A stretch of 26,732 nucleotides of DNA from contig CAYPVP010000013.1 of NCBI GenBank assembly GCA_964414205.1, positions 1 through 26,732 of the forward strand, in the 5' to 3' direction. The notes below the pieces were generated by a model. It was not told where the DNA came from and did no database searches. It saw nothing but the letters and a program-made list of their open reading frames with translations. Each line of letters begins with the position of its first letter. The stretch's first letter is position 1. Positions 7,867 to 15,447 of this stretch are shown piece by piece. The position numbers were made by a program, and so were the translations under genes. The stretch is from STD2-102 sp964414205 (GTDB lineage Bacteria > Bacillota > Clostridia > Christensenellales > CAG-917).

Positions 7867-7895
7867 ATTTTATCATAGCAAATTATATGAGTCAA
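7867..7895 (-). promoter_or_regulatory. Predicted sigma-A promoter of the reductase/dehydratase operon
   Basis: On the minus strand TTGACT (7895-7890), a 17-base spacer and TAAAAT (7872-7867) lie about 90 bases before the reductase start. No other gene is transcribed through this gap after the terminator at 8146, so this is the best candidate operon promoter. Confidence 0.6.
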
Positions 7896-8145
7896 GAAAT
7901 AAATAAATACATACTTATTGAAAGTCATCGACTTTTATTCACTATTTCGACAAATAAACTAAACTATTTTTTTCAACTTTGTAGATTTTTTTGTATTTTC
8001 TTATATATTTTTTTAATATTGGCATAAAAAACTGCAAAAATTGACAAATTAAGTTGTTATTTTCTTTTTTATTGTCATACAAATTTCTAATTTTGTGTTT
8101 TTTTCTTTCCAAATTTTGTGTTTTTTTACCAATTTTTTTCAAACA
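7896..8145. other. AT-rich intergenic stretch without a recognised gene
   Basis: This part of the 424-base gap between the reductase and the small membrane protein gene is very AT-rich and full of T-runs on the plus strand. It holds a weak 6-bp hairpin (AAAGTC/GACTTT at 7921-7935) and a duplicated TTTTGTGTTTTTTT motif near 8091-8127. A Lys/Asn-rich minus-strand ORF crosses it, but that ORF starts inside the terminator and has no Shine-Dalgarno. Confidence 0.6.
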
Positions 8146-8170
8146 AAAAAACACCAAAACGGTGTTTTTT
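8146..8170 (-). terminator. Intrinsic terminator after the small membrane protein gene
   Basis: AAAAAACACC and GGTGTTTTTT flank a 5-base loop. On the minus strand the stem is followed by a U-tract. It lies 30 bases after the stop at 8200 and could also act on the other strand. Confidence 0.85.
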
Positions 8171-8199
8171 GCATCTTTGCATCATAAAATTTTCTGCAA

Positions 8200-8457
8200 C
8201 TACATTGTTTCGACTTCGTCTCTTATGTCTTTGATTTGTTTCAACCCAACAAAGAAAGTGAGTTCGCCAATCAAAAACAAAAGTCCTGCGACAACATACA
8301 TTGCGATTGCAATGTTTCCACCTGCTGTGCCACCTGCAACAAATTGAAAGTACAAACCTGCTGTCATAGCAAACAATGCTGTGAACAAATAGAGAACCAT
8401 TGTTCTGACATTTGCAAGCATCAACATTCTTATGTGCGTAATTTGAGTGTTTTGCAT
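8200..8457 (-). CDS. Small two-helix membrane protein, unknown function
   Basis: This 85-residue protein has two predicted membrane helices, at about residues 18-42 (TMVLYLFTALFAMTAGLYF) and 48-72 (NIAIAMYVVAGLLFLIGEL). A short polar N terminus precedes them and an acidic/basic tail (KQIKDIRDEVETM) follows. A good Shine-Dalgarno (AGGAGG) precedes the AUG. It stands alone between a 290-base AT-rich gap and a terminator, so it is probably a monocistronic unit. I do not recognise a family. Its coding character rests on the ribosome site, the composition and the terminator. Confidence 0.8.
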   Translation of the reverse strand: MQNTQITHIRMLMLANVRTMVLYLFTALFAMTAGLYFQFVAGGTAGGNIAIAMYVVAGLLFLIGELTFFVGLKQIKDIRDEVETM

Positions 8458-8747
8458 AAAAGCCTCCTATAATTTCTTAGATTAGTTTGAGACTTAAAAA
8501 CAAAATTATTCAACATTTCTGCATTTTGAAACAAAACCTAGATTTTTACATTTTTTGAATGTCTACACATTGCAAAAAGTTGTTGATTGCGTCGCATTTA
8601 TTATTCATTTTTTGCTTCAAAATTTGTTTAGAATTTTATAAAATCATTTTTTGCTTCAAAATTTAGCATTGATAATTATAAATCATTTTTATCTTACATT
8701 ATATTATTTATTTTTTGTTGTTTTCTGAATCATTCAACATTTTTTCT
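8458..8747. other. AT-rich intergenic gap with a 21-bp direct repeat
   Basis: This gap holds two exact copies of a 21-bp sequence (8605-8625 and 8644-8664, core TTTTTTGCTTCAAAATTT) with a 39-bp period. There is also a small palindrome TGAATGATTCA near 8726-8736. I see no clear terminator for the U32 gene and no convincing promoter for the membrane protein gene. Confidence 0.6.
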
Positions 8748-10910
8748 TCAATCTAGTTTTTCAAACAATTCAAACTGACACTGTGCAATTTTTTTTCTTT
8801 TTACAACATATTCTTTTTGTCCATTTCTCAAAATTATGTCGCCACAAAATTTGCATTTTGAACAATCATTTGAATTCAATGTTTTGCTTGGACAATGTGC
8901 AAATGTCATAAGTGGCAATTCAAAGCCAACAATTTCCACTTCTTGCTTGTTTGTTTCAATGTCAAAAACTTCCACACTTTTTTGAAAAAGTGTTGCTCCA
9001 AATTCAAAAGCCTCTGCAACTGCAAACCTGTTTGCCAAATTCATTCCAAACCCAGCAATCACTTCATAGTCATTTTTGAAATTTAAACCATAGACATTGT
9101 TGGCAACAATGCCATCAATTCCAGCAAGTGCTTTCAAAACAACCTTGACTTTTTCCAAATCTTTTCCGTTTGCAATGATTGGGAGTTCAACAAAAAATTT
9201 TGCATCAGCAATTTTGGCAGTGACGTTTCTTTGCAACTTTTCAAATTCGCAAACTTCAAAATTTCGAGGGCAAAGAACAACGACTTTTTCGCCTAGGCAT
9301 TTGATGTCATCAATGCTTTCACATCGTCCAATTTTTTGTGCTTGTTTTTTGTTTCCAATCAATGTTGTTTGTTTCAACAAGCGAGCAAATTTGTCTTCAC
9401 AAAACTTTGCTTTTTCAGGGGAGTTGCTTTGCAAAATCATTCTTTCCAACAATTCCAAAACTTCTCTGCGAGCATTGTTGACAACTGATTTTGGAACAAA
9501 AATTTCGTTTGCCTTTGTTTCTGCTTTTTCGCACACAAAATTTGTATCACCCGTTTTTGAAATTTGCATTGAAATTTCTTGTGCAGTTGTTTCTTTGTTT
9601 TGCGCCTTTTGAACAACAAATTCTGAAACATATTTTGCTTCCAATTCACCAGCCTTTGCCACAATTTCAAAATTTTTGCCAGCATATGCTTTTGCCAAAA
9701 ACGACACTTCAACTTTGCGTTTTGATTCTTCAAGTGCTTTTTCAGTGGTTTTGTCCAAAATCAAATTGACTTTGTTGCCAACTTTTGCAGTTGTTTTTCC
9801 AAACAAAATCCAGTTGTTGCCTCGTCTTTCAAAACTTCCAACACCAATACTTCCAGTTTCAAAATCATCATCAAAAAACTTCAACCCATCACCAACACAA
9901 AACTTGTGTTTGGTTTCAATTTCAATTTGCAAAATGTTTTTGAATGGCTTGATTGAAACAACTCTGCCAATTTCTACTCCTTGATGATTGTGTGCAAATT
10001 TGTTGATTACGTTGTCAGTGACTCCATTTTCAAGATAGGCACTTGAAAGAAACTCACCTCTGTTGTAGGCTTGCATCAATCTACTTTTCAGTTTTGGAAT
10101 TTCTTTTTTGTTTTGCAAATTGTCAAGTGCAAATCTGTAAGCATTGACAGTTTCAGCCACATAGCCACTTCTTCGCAACCTGCCTTCAATTTTGAACGAT
10201 GAAACGCCTACATCAATCAATTTTTCAAGATTTTCAACCAAGCACAAATCTCTTGCAGACAGCATTCTTCCCATTTCTTCATTTTTGGAGTCGCTCATTT
10301 CATACATCATTCTGCATGGTTGTTTGCACATTCCCCTGTTGCCACTTGCACCAAATTGTTGAAAACTAAAATAGCAATTTCCAGAAAAAGCGACACACAA
10401 CGCCCCTTGAACAAAATATTCAATGTCGAGATTTGTGTTTTCTTTGATTTTTTTTATGTCTTCAAGTTTTGTTTCTCTTGAAAGAACAACTCTTTTGATG
10501 CCCATTTTTTCTGCAATCATTGCACCGTCCAAGTTGTGAATCCCCATTTGTGTGCTTGCATGAATCTCTATGTTTTCAAAGCACTCTTTCAAAATTTTGA
10601 CAATGCCCAAATCTTGAACAATAAAAGCATCAACATTTGCTCTTGTTGCCATTTTGACCAGTTTCAACATTTCTTCAATTTCATTATCAAACAACAATGT
10701 GTTGAGTGTGACATAAACTTTCACGCCAAAAAAATGCGCTTTTTTGACACATTCAAACAAGTTTTTTTCATCAAAGTTTTCAGCTTTTTTTCGAGCATTG
10801 AAGTTTCCAAGCCCCAAATAGATTGCATCTGCACCGTTGTTTAGTGCAAGTTCAAAACTTTCCAAATCGCCAGCAGGAGCAAGCAATTCCAATTTCTTTT
10901 CGTTATTCAT
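8748..10910 (-). CDS. Peptidase U32 family protein (RlhA/YhbU-like, with C-terminal extension)
   Basis: This protein of about 720 residues opens with the U32 signature LELLAPAGDLESFELALNNGADAIYLGL. It carries the conserved Cys region ASGNRGMCKQPCR, followed by LCLVENLEKLIDVGVSSFKIEGRLR. Characterised relatives (RlhA, TrhP, UbiU/V) are Fe-S proteins that take part in RNA or ubiquinone hydroxylation; some are called collagenases. The long C-terminal half, ending in a Cys-rich CPSKTLN...CSKCKFCGD segment, fits the larger U32 proteins with an extra domain. The start is placed at 10910 because the family begins there. An in-frame upstream AUG at 11126 would add 72 Lys-rich residues from promoter-like DNA. 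Unusually, no Shine-Dalgarno precedes this AUG. It is monocistronic as far as I can see. Confidence 0.88.
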   Translation of the reverse strand: MNNEKKLELLAPAGDLESFELALNNGADAIYLGLGNFNARKKAENFDEKNLFECVKKAHFFGVKVYVTLNTLLFDNEIEEMLKLVKMATRANVDAFIVQDLGIVKILKECFENIEIHASTQMGIHNLDGAMIAEKMGIKRVVLSRETKLEDIKKIKENTNLDIEYFVQGALCVAFSGNCYFSFQQFGASGNRGMCKQPCRMMYEMSDSKNEEMGRMLSARDLCLVENLEKLIDVGVSSFKIEGRLRRSGYVAETVNAYRFALDNLQNKKEIPKLKSRLMQAYNRGEFLSSAYLENGVTDNVINKFAHNHQGVEIGRVVSIKPFKNILQIEIETKHKFCVGDGLKFFDDDFETGSIGVGSFERRGNNWILFGKTTAKVGNKVNLILDKTTEKALEESKRKVEVSFLAKAYAGKNFEIVAKAGELEAKYVSEFVVQKAQNKETTAQEISMQISKTGDTNFVCEKAETKANEIFVPKSVVNNARREVLELLERMILQSNSPEKAKFCEDKFARLLKQTTLIGNKKQAQKIGRCESIDDIKCLGEKVVVLCPRNFEVCEFEKLQRNVTAKIADAKFFVELPIIANGKDLEKVKVVLKALAGIDGIVANNVYGLNFKNDYEVIAGFGMNLANRFAVAEAFEFGATLFQKSVEVFDIETNKQEVEIVGFELPLMTFAHCPSKTLNSNDCSKCKFCGDIILRNGQKEYVVKRKKIAQCQFELFEKLD

Positions 10911-10916
10911 GCTTTC

Positions 10917-10945
10917 AATATACTTTTTTTCAAAAACAAAATCAA
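10917..10945 (-). promoter_or_regulatory. Predicted promoter abutting the U32 start codon
   Basis: TTGATT (10945-10940), a 17-base spacer and TATATT (10922-10917) end only six bases before the AUG at 10910. Transcription would then begin at or next to the start codon, giving a leaderless message. This agrees with the missing Shine-Dalgarno. Confidence 0.5.
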
Positions 10946-10961
10946 CTTTTATAAAAAAATA

Positions 10962-10993
10962 GTCATAAAATGATTTCAACATCACTTTATGAC
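10962..10993. repeat. 13-bp inverted repeat upstream of the U32 gene
   Basis: Arms GTCATAAAATGAT (10962-10974) and ATCACTTTATGAC (10981-10993) surround a six-base loop. On the minus strand all 13 pairs form if one G-U is allowed, and UAUUUUUUUAU follows. It could be the distal terminator of the aro operon (223 bases past aroQ) or an operator for the U32 promoter just downstream. Confidence 0.65.
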
Positions 10994-11215
10994 AAATCGC
11001 CACAACAAATTTTAAAACTTCGTTTTCCTTTTTTTGTTTTATTTCCCTGTTTTCTTTTTCCCTGTTTTTTTGTTTAATATTTATGATTTTACGAACTAAT
11101 ATTATTATTGAAAACAAACTTTGCAATTATAAATTTTAAAATTGTTTCTAAAATTTATATCCACAGAATAAACTTCCATCAAAAGCAATTTTTCACTTTT
11201 CAAATTGTTGTCTTC
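10994..11215. other. AT-rich intergenic stretch after aroQ
   Basis: This part of the 305-base gap after aroQ contains TTTCCCTGTTTT twice (11042-11053, 11057-11068). It also contains an all-AT inverted repeat, TATAAATTTT/AAAATTTATA (11128-11137, 11150-11159). No strong terminator lies directly after aroQ and I see no gene. Confidence 0.6.
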
Positions 11216-11653
11216 TTATCTTAACTCGCTTTTAGCAAAAAATTCTAATGCTTCTTTGTAGCCTTCAAAGCCTTTTCCACAAATGGTTTTTTCAGCCACC
11301 ATTGAAATGTAGGACAGTTTTCTAAATTCTTCTCTTTGGTTTATGTCTGTCAAATGAACTTCAACTGTTGGCAAATTCACAGCCTTCAATGCGTCCATAA
11401 TTGCAATGCTTGTATGTGTGTAGGCACCTGCGTTGATGATGATTCCGTCAAAAACTTGATAGGCTTGCTGAACAAATTCGCAAATTTCCCCTTCATAGTT
11501 TGATTGTTTCAAGCAAACCTCTATTCCAAGTGTTTTTGCAGTTTGGCAAATATATTCAGTCAAGTCGGCAAATGTTTTGTTGCCATACAAGTGTTTTTCA
11601 CGAATGCCAAGCATATTCAAATTGACACCGTTTACAACCAAGATTTTTTTCAT
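11216..11653 (-). CDS. aroQ: 3-dehydroquinate dehydratase, type II
   Basis: This 145-residue enzyme is a typical-length type II dehydroquinase that converts 3-dehydroquinate to 3-dehydroshikimate. Family marks are VVNGVNLNMLGIRE (residues 6-19, with the catalytic-loop Arg), QSNYEGEI (50-57), INAGAYTHTSIAIMDAL (catalytic region, His81) and VEVHLTDINQREEFR (98-112). The loop Tyr occurs as HLYG (about residue 23). Its AUG overlaps the aroEK stop as AUGA, so the two are translationally coupled. It is the last gene of the shikimate cluster. Confidence 0.97.
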   Translation of the reverse strand: MKKILVVNGVNLNMLGIREKHLYGNKTFADLTEYICQTAKTLGIEVCLKQSNYEGEICEFVQQAYQVFDGIIINAGAYTHTSIAIMDALKAVNLPTVEVHLTDINQREEFRKLSYISMVAEKTICGKGFEGYKEALEFFAKSELR

Positions 11654-12867
11654 ATCTTCTCCAAAATTTCTTTGACAACTTTTTTCAAGGTTTTGTCATT
11701 TTCAATTTCAATGTTTGCAAAAGTTTCATAGATTGGCAATCTTTCTTCAAACATTTTTTTGATTTTTGGCAAACTCACTGACAAAGGTCTTCCATCAGTT
11801 GCAAGTTTTTCAAGTGGTCTTTTCAAAAAAACGACAACTGCATTTTTTTGCAATGTTTCTCTATTTTCTTCGTTCAAAACAGCGCCACCACCTGTTGCAA
11901 TGACAGAATGTGTTTTCTTTGCCACCTCAAAAACAATTTCACTTTCAATTTGTCTGAAACCAACTTCTCCAACTTCATTGAAAATTTGAGAAATTGACTT
12001 GCCTGTTTTTTCTTCAATCATTTTGTCAGTGTCAAAAAATGGTCTTTTCAGTTTTTTTGCAAGTTCTTGGCCAACTGATGTTTTTCCAACACCTGCCATG
12101 CCAATCAAAACAATGTTTTTCAAGTCCTTTGCCATTTTGTTGCAAATTTCAAGCGTGTGCGATTGTTCAATATGTTTTCCTTTGAAAATTTCTTCTGCTC
12201 GCCTTGCTTGTTCCACAAGCATCAACAAGCCATTGCTTGCTTTCAAACTTAGTTTTTTTGCTTCTTGCACAAGTTCTGTTTCAAAAGGGTTGTAGATGAC
12301 ATCAAAAACGCTTTCCACATTTGAAAATTTTGCAATGCACACAGGAATGTCTTCAATGTTTGGCCACATTCCAACAGGTGTAGTGTTGATGATGACCTCG
12401 GTTTCTTGTTTTGTTGCAACATTTTGATAGTTGCACTCGCCAGTTCTTGACACAGTTGTAACACTTTTTGCATCTTCACTTTTTGCAAGAACCGCCGCCG
12501 TTTTTGATGTTCCACCACTGCCCAAAATCAAAACATTTTTGTTTTTCAGTTCAATGCCTGCATGATGAATTGCAAAACGCATGCCATCAATGTCAGTGTT
12601 TGAGCCAATCAATTTTCCTTTTTCGTTTTTTATTGTGTTGACTGCACCAATGTTTTTGGCATCTTCCGTGATTTCATCCAAAAACTTGATGACTGTTTCT
12701 TTGTATGGAATTGTGACATTCACTCCCAAAAATTTTTTTTCTTTCAAAAAATTTTCAACGGCTTCTTCGTTTTCGAGTTCCAAAAGTTCATAGTTCAGTC
12801 CAAAATGCTTATGAATTTCGGGTGATATCGAGTGTTTCAATGTTTTGCCAATCAAACCATATTTCAT
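11650..12867 (-). CDS. aroEK: Bifunctional shikimate dehydrogenase - shikimate kinase
   Basis: This 405-residue protein joins two consecutive pathway enzymes. Residues 1 to about 248 are AroE: YGLIGKTLKHSISPEIH, NVTIPYKE with the catalytic Lys, GAVNTI, NTDIDG and the nucleotide loop ILGSGGTSKTAA. Residues from about 252 are AroK: P-loop GMAGVGKTS, FFDTDKMIEEKTG, FRQIESEI, IATGGGAV and the lid Arg in ATDGRPL. Together they convert dehydroshikimate to shikimate 3-phosphate with NADPH and ATP. Fusion of these two is unusual next to the more common separate genes. A promoter-like TTGACA...TATAAG lies upstream, and aroQ overlaps its end. Start AUG at 12867 has a weak GAGAG site; the product begins as AroE should. 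Confidence 0.96.
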   Translation of the reverse strand: MKYGLIGKTLKHSISPEIHKHFGLNYELLELENEEAVENFLKEKKFLGVNVTIPYKETVIKFLDEITEDAKNIGAVNTIKNEKGKLIGSNTDIDGMRFAIHHAGIELKNKNVLILGSGGTSKTAAVLAKSEDAKSVTTVSRTGECNYQNVATKQETEVIINTTPVGMWPNIEDIPVCIAKFSNVESVFDVIYNPFETELVQEAKKLSLKASNGLLMLVEQARRAEEIFKGKHIEQSHTLEICNKMAKDLKNIVLIGMAGVGKTSVGQELAKKLKRPFFDTDKMIEEKTGKSISQIFNEVGEVGFRQIESEIVFEVAKKTHSVIATGGGAVLNEENRETLQKNAVVVFLKRPLEKLATDGRPLSVSLPKIKKMFEERLPIYETFANIEIENDKTLKKVVKEILEKI

Positions 12868-12900
12868 ATTCTCTCACTTTTTAACTTGCAAATTATTTTT

Positions 12901-12932
12901 CTTATAATCTATGACATACAGCAAATTGTCAA
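12901..12932 (-). promoter_or_regulatory. Possible internal promoter before aroEK
   Basis: The minus strand has a perfect TTGACA (12932-12927) and TATAAG (12906-12901), but the spacing is 20 bases. With ATTATA as the -10 hexamer the spacing is 18. It lies just before aroEK after a 351-base gap, so it may let aroEK-aroQ be transcribed apart from the attenuated upstream genes. Confidence 0.45.
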
Positions 12933-13218
12933 CGCTTTTGGAGCAAATTGTTTGTTGAAAAGATTTTGCCCACACAATTTCTCACCAAACTATCGATTTG
13001 GGTTTTCTCTTTGGTTTTCAATAGATTTTCTATTTTGGTTCCATTACTATTTATTTTTGAATTTCTATTTTGGTTCTATCCGTGTTTTGGTTTTACTTTC
13101 AATTTCTATATCATATGTTGATTTCAATTTTAACTTCTTTTTGTTGTTCAATAGATTTTCTATTTTTGTTTTCATTAGGTTTTTTTTCTAATTTCCATTC
13201 AGTTTTGAATTATTGTTT
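12933..13218. repeat. Repeat-rich spacer between pheA and aroEK
   Basis: This strand-biased spacer is purine-rich (A-rich) on the transcribed minus strand. TTCAATAGATTTTCTATTTT occurs twice (about 13018 and 13148); its core AATAGATTTTCTATT is itself an inverted repeat. TTTCTATTTTGGTTC is also repeated near 13026 and 13063. I see no terminator. A 36-codon minus-strand ORF (13065-13175, AUG, Lys-rich) is possible but has no proper ribosome site. Confidence 0.6.
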
Positions 13219-14361
13219 CTATCTTAATTCTCGATAACTTCCCAAAAACACAAATTCAGCCGAATTGTTGTCAAGTTCAGCAATCAAGTTTTGCACACTC
13301 TTTTCTTCAATGTCTGCTTCAAAATCAAAATAGAACATAAATTCAAATGCAGAGTTTGGCATTGGTCTTGATTCAAGTTTTGTCAAATTCAATCCTAGTG
13401 AAGAAAATTTGTTCAACATTTTGTTCAAACTTCCTGTTTCGTGTGGCAAGTTGACCATAATGCTGATTTTGTTTGATTTTTCATAAATTTCCAAATTTTT
13501 GGAAATGACAATAAATCGAGTGAAGTTGTTTTCGTTGTCTTGAACATTTTGTTCCACAACGTTGAGTCCATAGATTCCAGCGCATTCAAACGATGACAAA
13601 CAAGCAACATCTTTTCTGTTTGATTCGGCAACCATTTTTGCCCCAACTGCTGTGTTTGCCACAACCGTGATTTTGACATTTTCAAAAGTTTTGAGAAATT
13701 CATCACACTGTGCGATTGCTTGCTCATGTGAAAAAATTTCTTTGATTTCACTTTTTGCAACGCCATGTTTTGCAAGCAAGCAATGTTGAATTTTCAACTT
13801 CAAACTTCTGACAACAAAAAACTTGTGCTTTCTCATCAAGTCATAAACCGAATCAACACTTCCTGCCGAACTGTTTTCAATTGGCAAAACACCAAAATCG
13901 CAAAAACCTTGTTCCACTGCCTTGAAAACACCTTCAAAGTCTTTGAAAAAAGATATGCTTGAAATTGGAAAAAACTTTGAACAAGCAATGCTTGAATATG
14001 CTCCGTCAACACCTTGGCAAGCAACAACAGCCTCAATAGGAAATTCTTTCACTCCTGTTTTCAATGTGTTTTCAATGTTGGTTTGCATTTTTGAATGAAG
14101 TTCAACAATTTGATTTTGATATGCCTTGCTGGTTTCAAACATGGTTTCAAAAACTCTTTTTGCATAGAGTTTGAATTGAGGTTGCATTTTTGATGTCACT
14201 CTTGCAATGATTTGTTTTTCTCTTGAAGAATTTTCAATGCCAACTCCATTTTGTTTTTTAAATTCGCCAACTTGTTTTGCAAGTTCCATTCTTTTTTCAA
14301 AAAGTTCAGCCATTTTGTCATCAATGGCATCAATTTCATCTCTGATAGAATTCAAGTCCAT
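13219..14361 (-). CDS. pheA: Chorismate mutase - prephenate dehydratase (P-protein)
   Basis: This 380-residue bifunctional enzyme takes chorismate to prephenate to phenylpyruvate. Residues 1-85 form an AroQ-class chorismate mutase helix bundle (RDEIDAIDDKMAELFEKRMELA...). From about residue 108 lies prephenate dehydratase, with VACQGVDGAYSSIA, LPIENSSAGSV and the catalytic NFTRFIVI near 275. The C-terminal ACT domain, from about residue 297, has the phenylalanine-binding ETGSLNKML and NLTKLESRP motifs, so feedback inhibition by Phe is expected. It follows aroC by six bases and precedes the repeat-rich gap. Length matches family P-proteins. Confidence 0.97.
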   Translation of the reverse strand: MDLNSIRDEIDAIDDKMAELFEKRMELAKQVGEFKKQNGVGIENSSREKQIIARVTSKMQPQFKLYAKRVFETMFETSKAYQNQIVELHSKMQTNIENTLKTGVKEFPIEAVVACQGVDGAYSSIACSKFFPISSISFFKDFEGVFKAVEQGFCDFGVLPIENSSAGSVDSVYDLMRKHKFFVVRSLKLKIQHCLLAKHGVAKSEIKEIFSHEQAIAQCDEFLKTFENVKITVVANTAVGAKMVAESNRKDVACLSSFECAGIYGLNVVEQNVQDNENNFTRFIVISKNLEIYEKSNKISIMVNLPHETGSLNKMLNKFSSLGLNLTKLESRPMPNSAFEFMFYFDFEADIEEKSVQNLIAELDNNSAEFVFLGSYRELR

Positions 14362-14367
14362 GTGTTT

Positions 14368-15447
14368 CTATTCCTTTATAATTTTTGATTTCATCATTTC
14401 ATCAAGCAAAGCCACAGCAACAACCGATTCAACAACAGGAACTGCTCTTGGAACAATCGAACTGTCGTGTCTTCCTTTGATTTTGATTTTAACATTTTCT
14501 TTTGTGTCCAAATTGACAGTGTCTTGTTCAATCGAAATTGATGGTGTAGGTTTGATGGCAACTCTCATTGTCAATGGCATGCCGTTTGAAATGCCTCCAT
14601 TGATTCCACCATTATGATTTGTTTTTGTCACAACTTTGCCATTCTCAAATTGAAAAGCATCATTTGCTTGACTTCCAAACATAGTTGCAAAATCGAATCC
14701 ACTTCCAAACTCAACACCTTTTACGGCAGGAATTGCAAACAATCCTGTTGACAATTTGCCTTCAAGTCCATCATACAAAGCATCTCCAATTCCAACTGGC
14801 AAACCATAGACAATGCAATCAATCTCTCCACCAACGCTATCACCTTTTTGAGAGGTTTCAGCAATCAGTTGAACCATCTCGTTTTGATTGGAAAGAGCAG
14901 AAAACGGACTTTTGTGTGCCAAAACAATCTCATCAAACCCTATTTCTGTCATTTTGTAGTTTTTTCCAACCACATTTCCAATTCTAGAAATGTAGGCACC
15001 AATCTCAACTCCGTCCTTTTTCAAAATCTCTTTTGCAAGTCCACCTGCAATGCAAACTGGGGCAGTCATTCTTCCTGAAAATCTCCCACCACCCGTTGCA
15101 AAAGTTTTGTCCTTTTCAAAAGAAACAAAATCAGCATGAGATGGTCTTGGACATTTCTCAACATTTTCATAGTCGTGTTTTTTGATGTTGTTGTTTTTGA
15201 TAACAGCCAAAATTGTTTCACCTGTGGCAACGCCATTTTCAACACCACTCAAAATCACCACTTCATCTTTTTCCAATCTAGGAGTGCTCCAAGCATTGTT
15301 TCCACTTTTGCGTCTGTCAACAAACTTTTGAATTTTTTCTTTGTCAACAATTTCGCCTTTGCGTATGCCTGAAATTTTCACACCAATTTCATCAGCATGC
15401 GATTCACCAAAAACATCAATGTTGACAATTTCATAGTGAGTTTTCAT
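14368..15447 (-). CDS. aroC: Chorismate synthase
   Basis: This 359-residue FMN-dependent enzyme eliminates phosphate from EPSP to give chorismate. Motifs include DVFGESHADEIG (residues 11-22), the RRKSG region near 49, CPRPSHADF (usually RPGHAD; here Ser replaces Gly), GGRFSGRMTA, FGSQANDAF and NHNGGINGGISNGMPL. The start is set at AUG 15447, about 6 bases from GGTGG. A UUG twelve bases further up is also in frame but has no better site. It overlaps the end of aroA by 17 bases and lies six bases before pheA. Confidence 0.96.
   Translation of the reverse strand: MKTHYEIVNIDVFGESHADEIGVKISGIRKGEIVDKEKIQKFVDRRKSGNNAWSTPRLEKDEVVILSGVENGVATGETILAVIKNNNIKKHDYENVEKCPRPSHADFVSFEKDKTFATGGGRFSGRMTAPVCIAGGLAKEILKKDGVEIGAYISRIGNVVGKNYKMTEIGFDEIVLAHKSPFSALSNQNEMVQLIAETSQKGDSVGGEIDCIVYGLPVGIGDALYDGLEGKLSTGLFAIPAVKGVEFGSGFDFATMFGSQANDAFQFENGKVVTKTNHNGGINGGISNGMPLTMRVAIKPTPSISIEQDTVNLDTKENVKIKIKGRHDSSIVPRAVPVVESVVAVALLDEMMKSKIIKE

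Noticed and set aside
7942..8157. 71-codon minus-strand ORF rich in Lys, Asn and Ile
   Set aside because: It starts inside the terminator at 8146-8170, has no ribosome site, and its composition is that of random AT-rich DNA.
10911..11126. 72-residue N-terminal extension of the U32 protein
   Set aside because: The extension is Lys-rich, crosses a predicted promoter and an inverted repeat, and the family begins at the LELLAPAG segment.
13065..13175. 36-codon minus-strand ORF between pheA and aroEK
   Set aside because: The AUG lacks a good Shine-Dalgarno and the product is a Lys/Ile-rich readout of A-rich repeats; it shows no aromatic codon run, so it is not a second attenuator leader.
12832..13191. 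119-codon plus-strand ORF, Phe-rich
   Set aside because: It overlaps the aroEK start antisense and is made of the T-rich repeats of the gap; no ribosome site and implausible composition.
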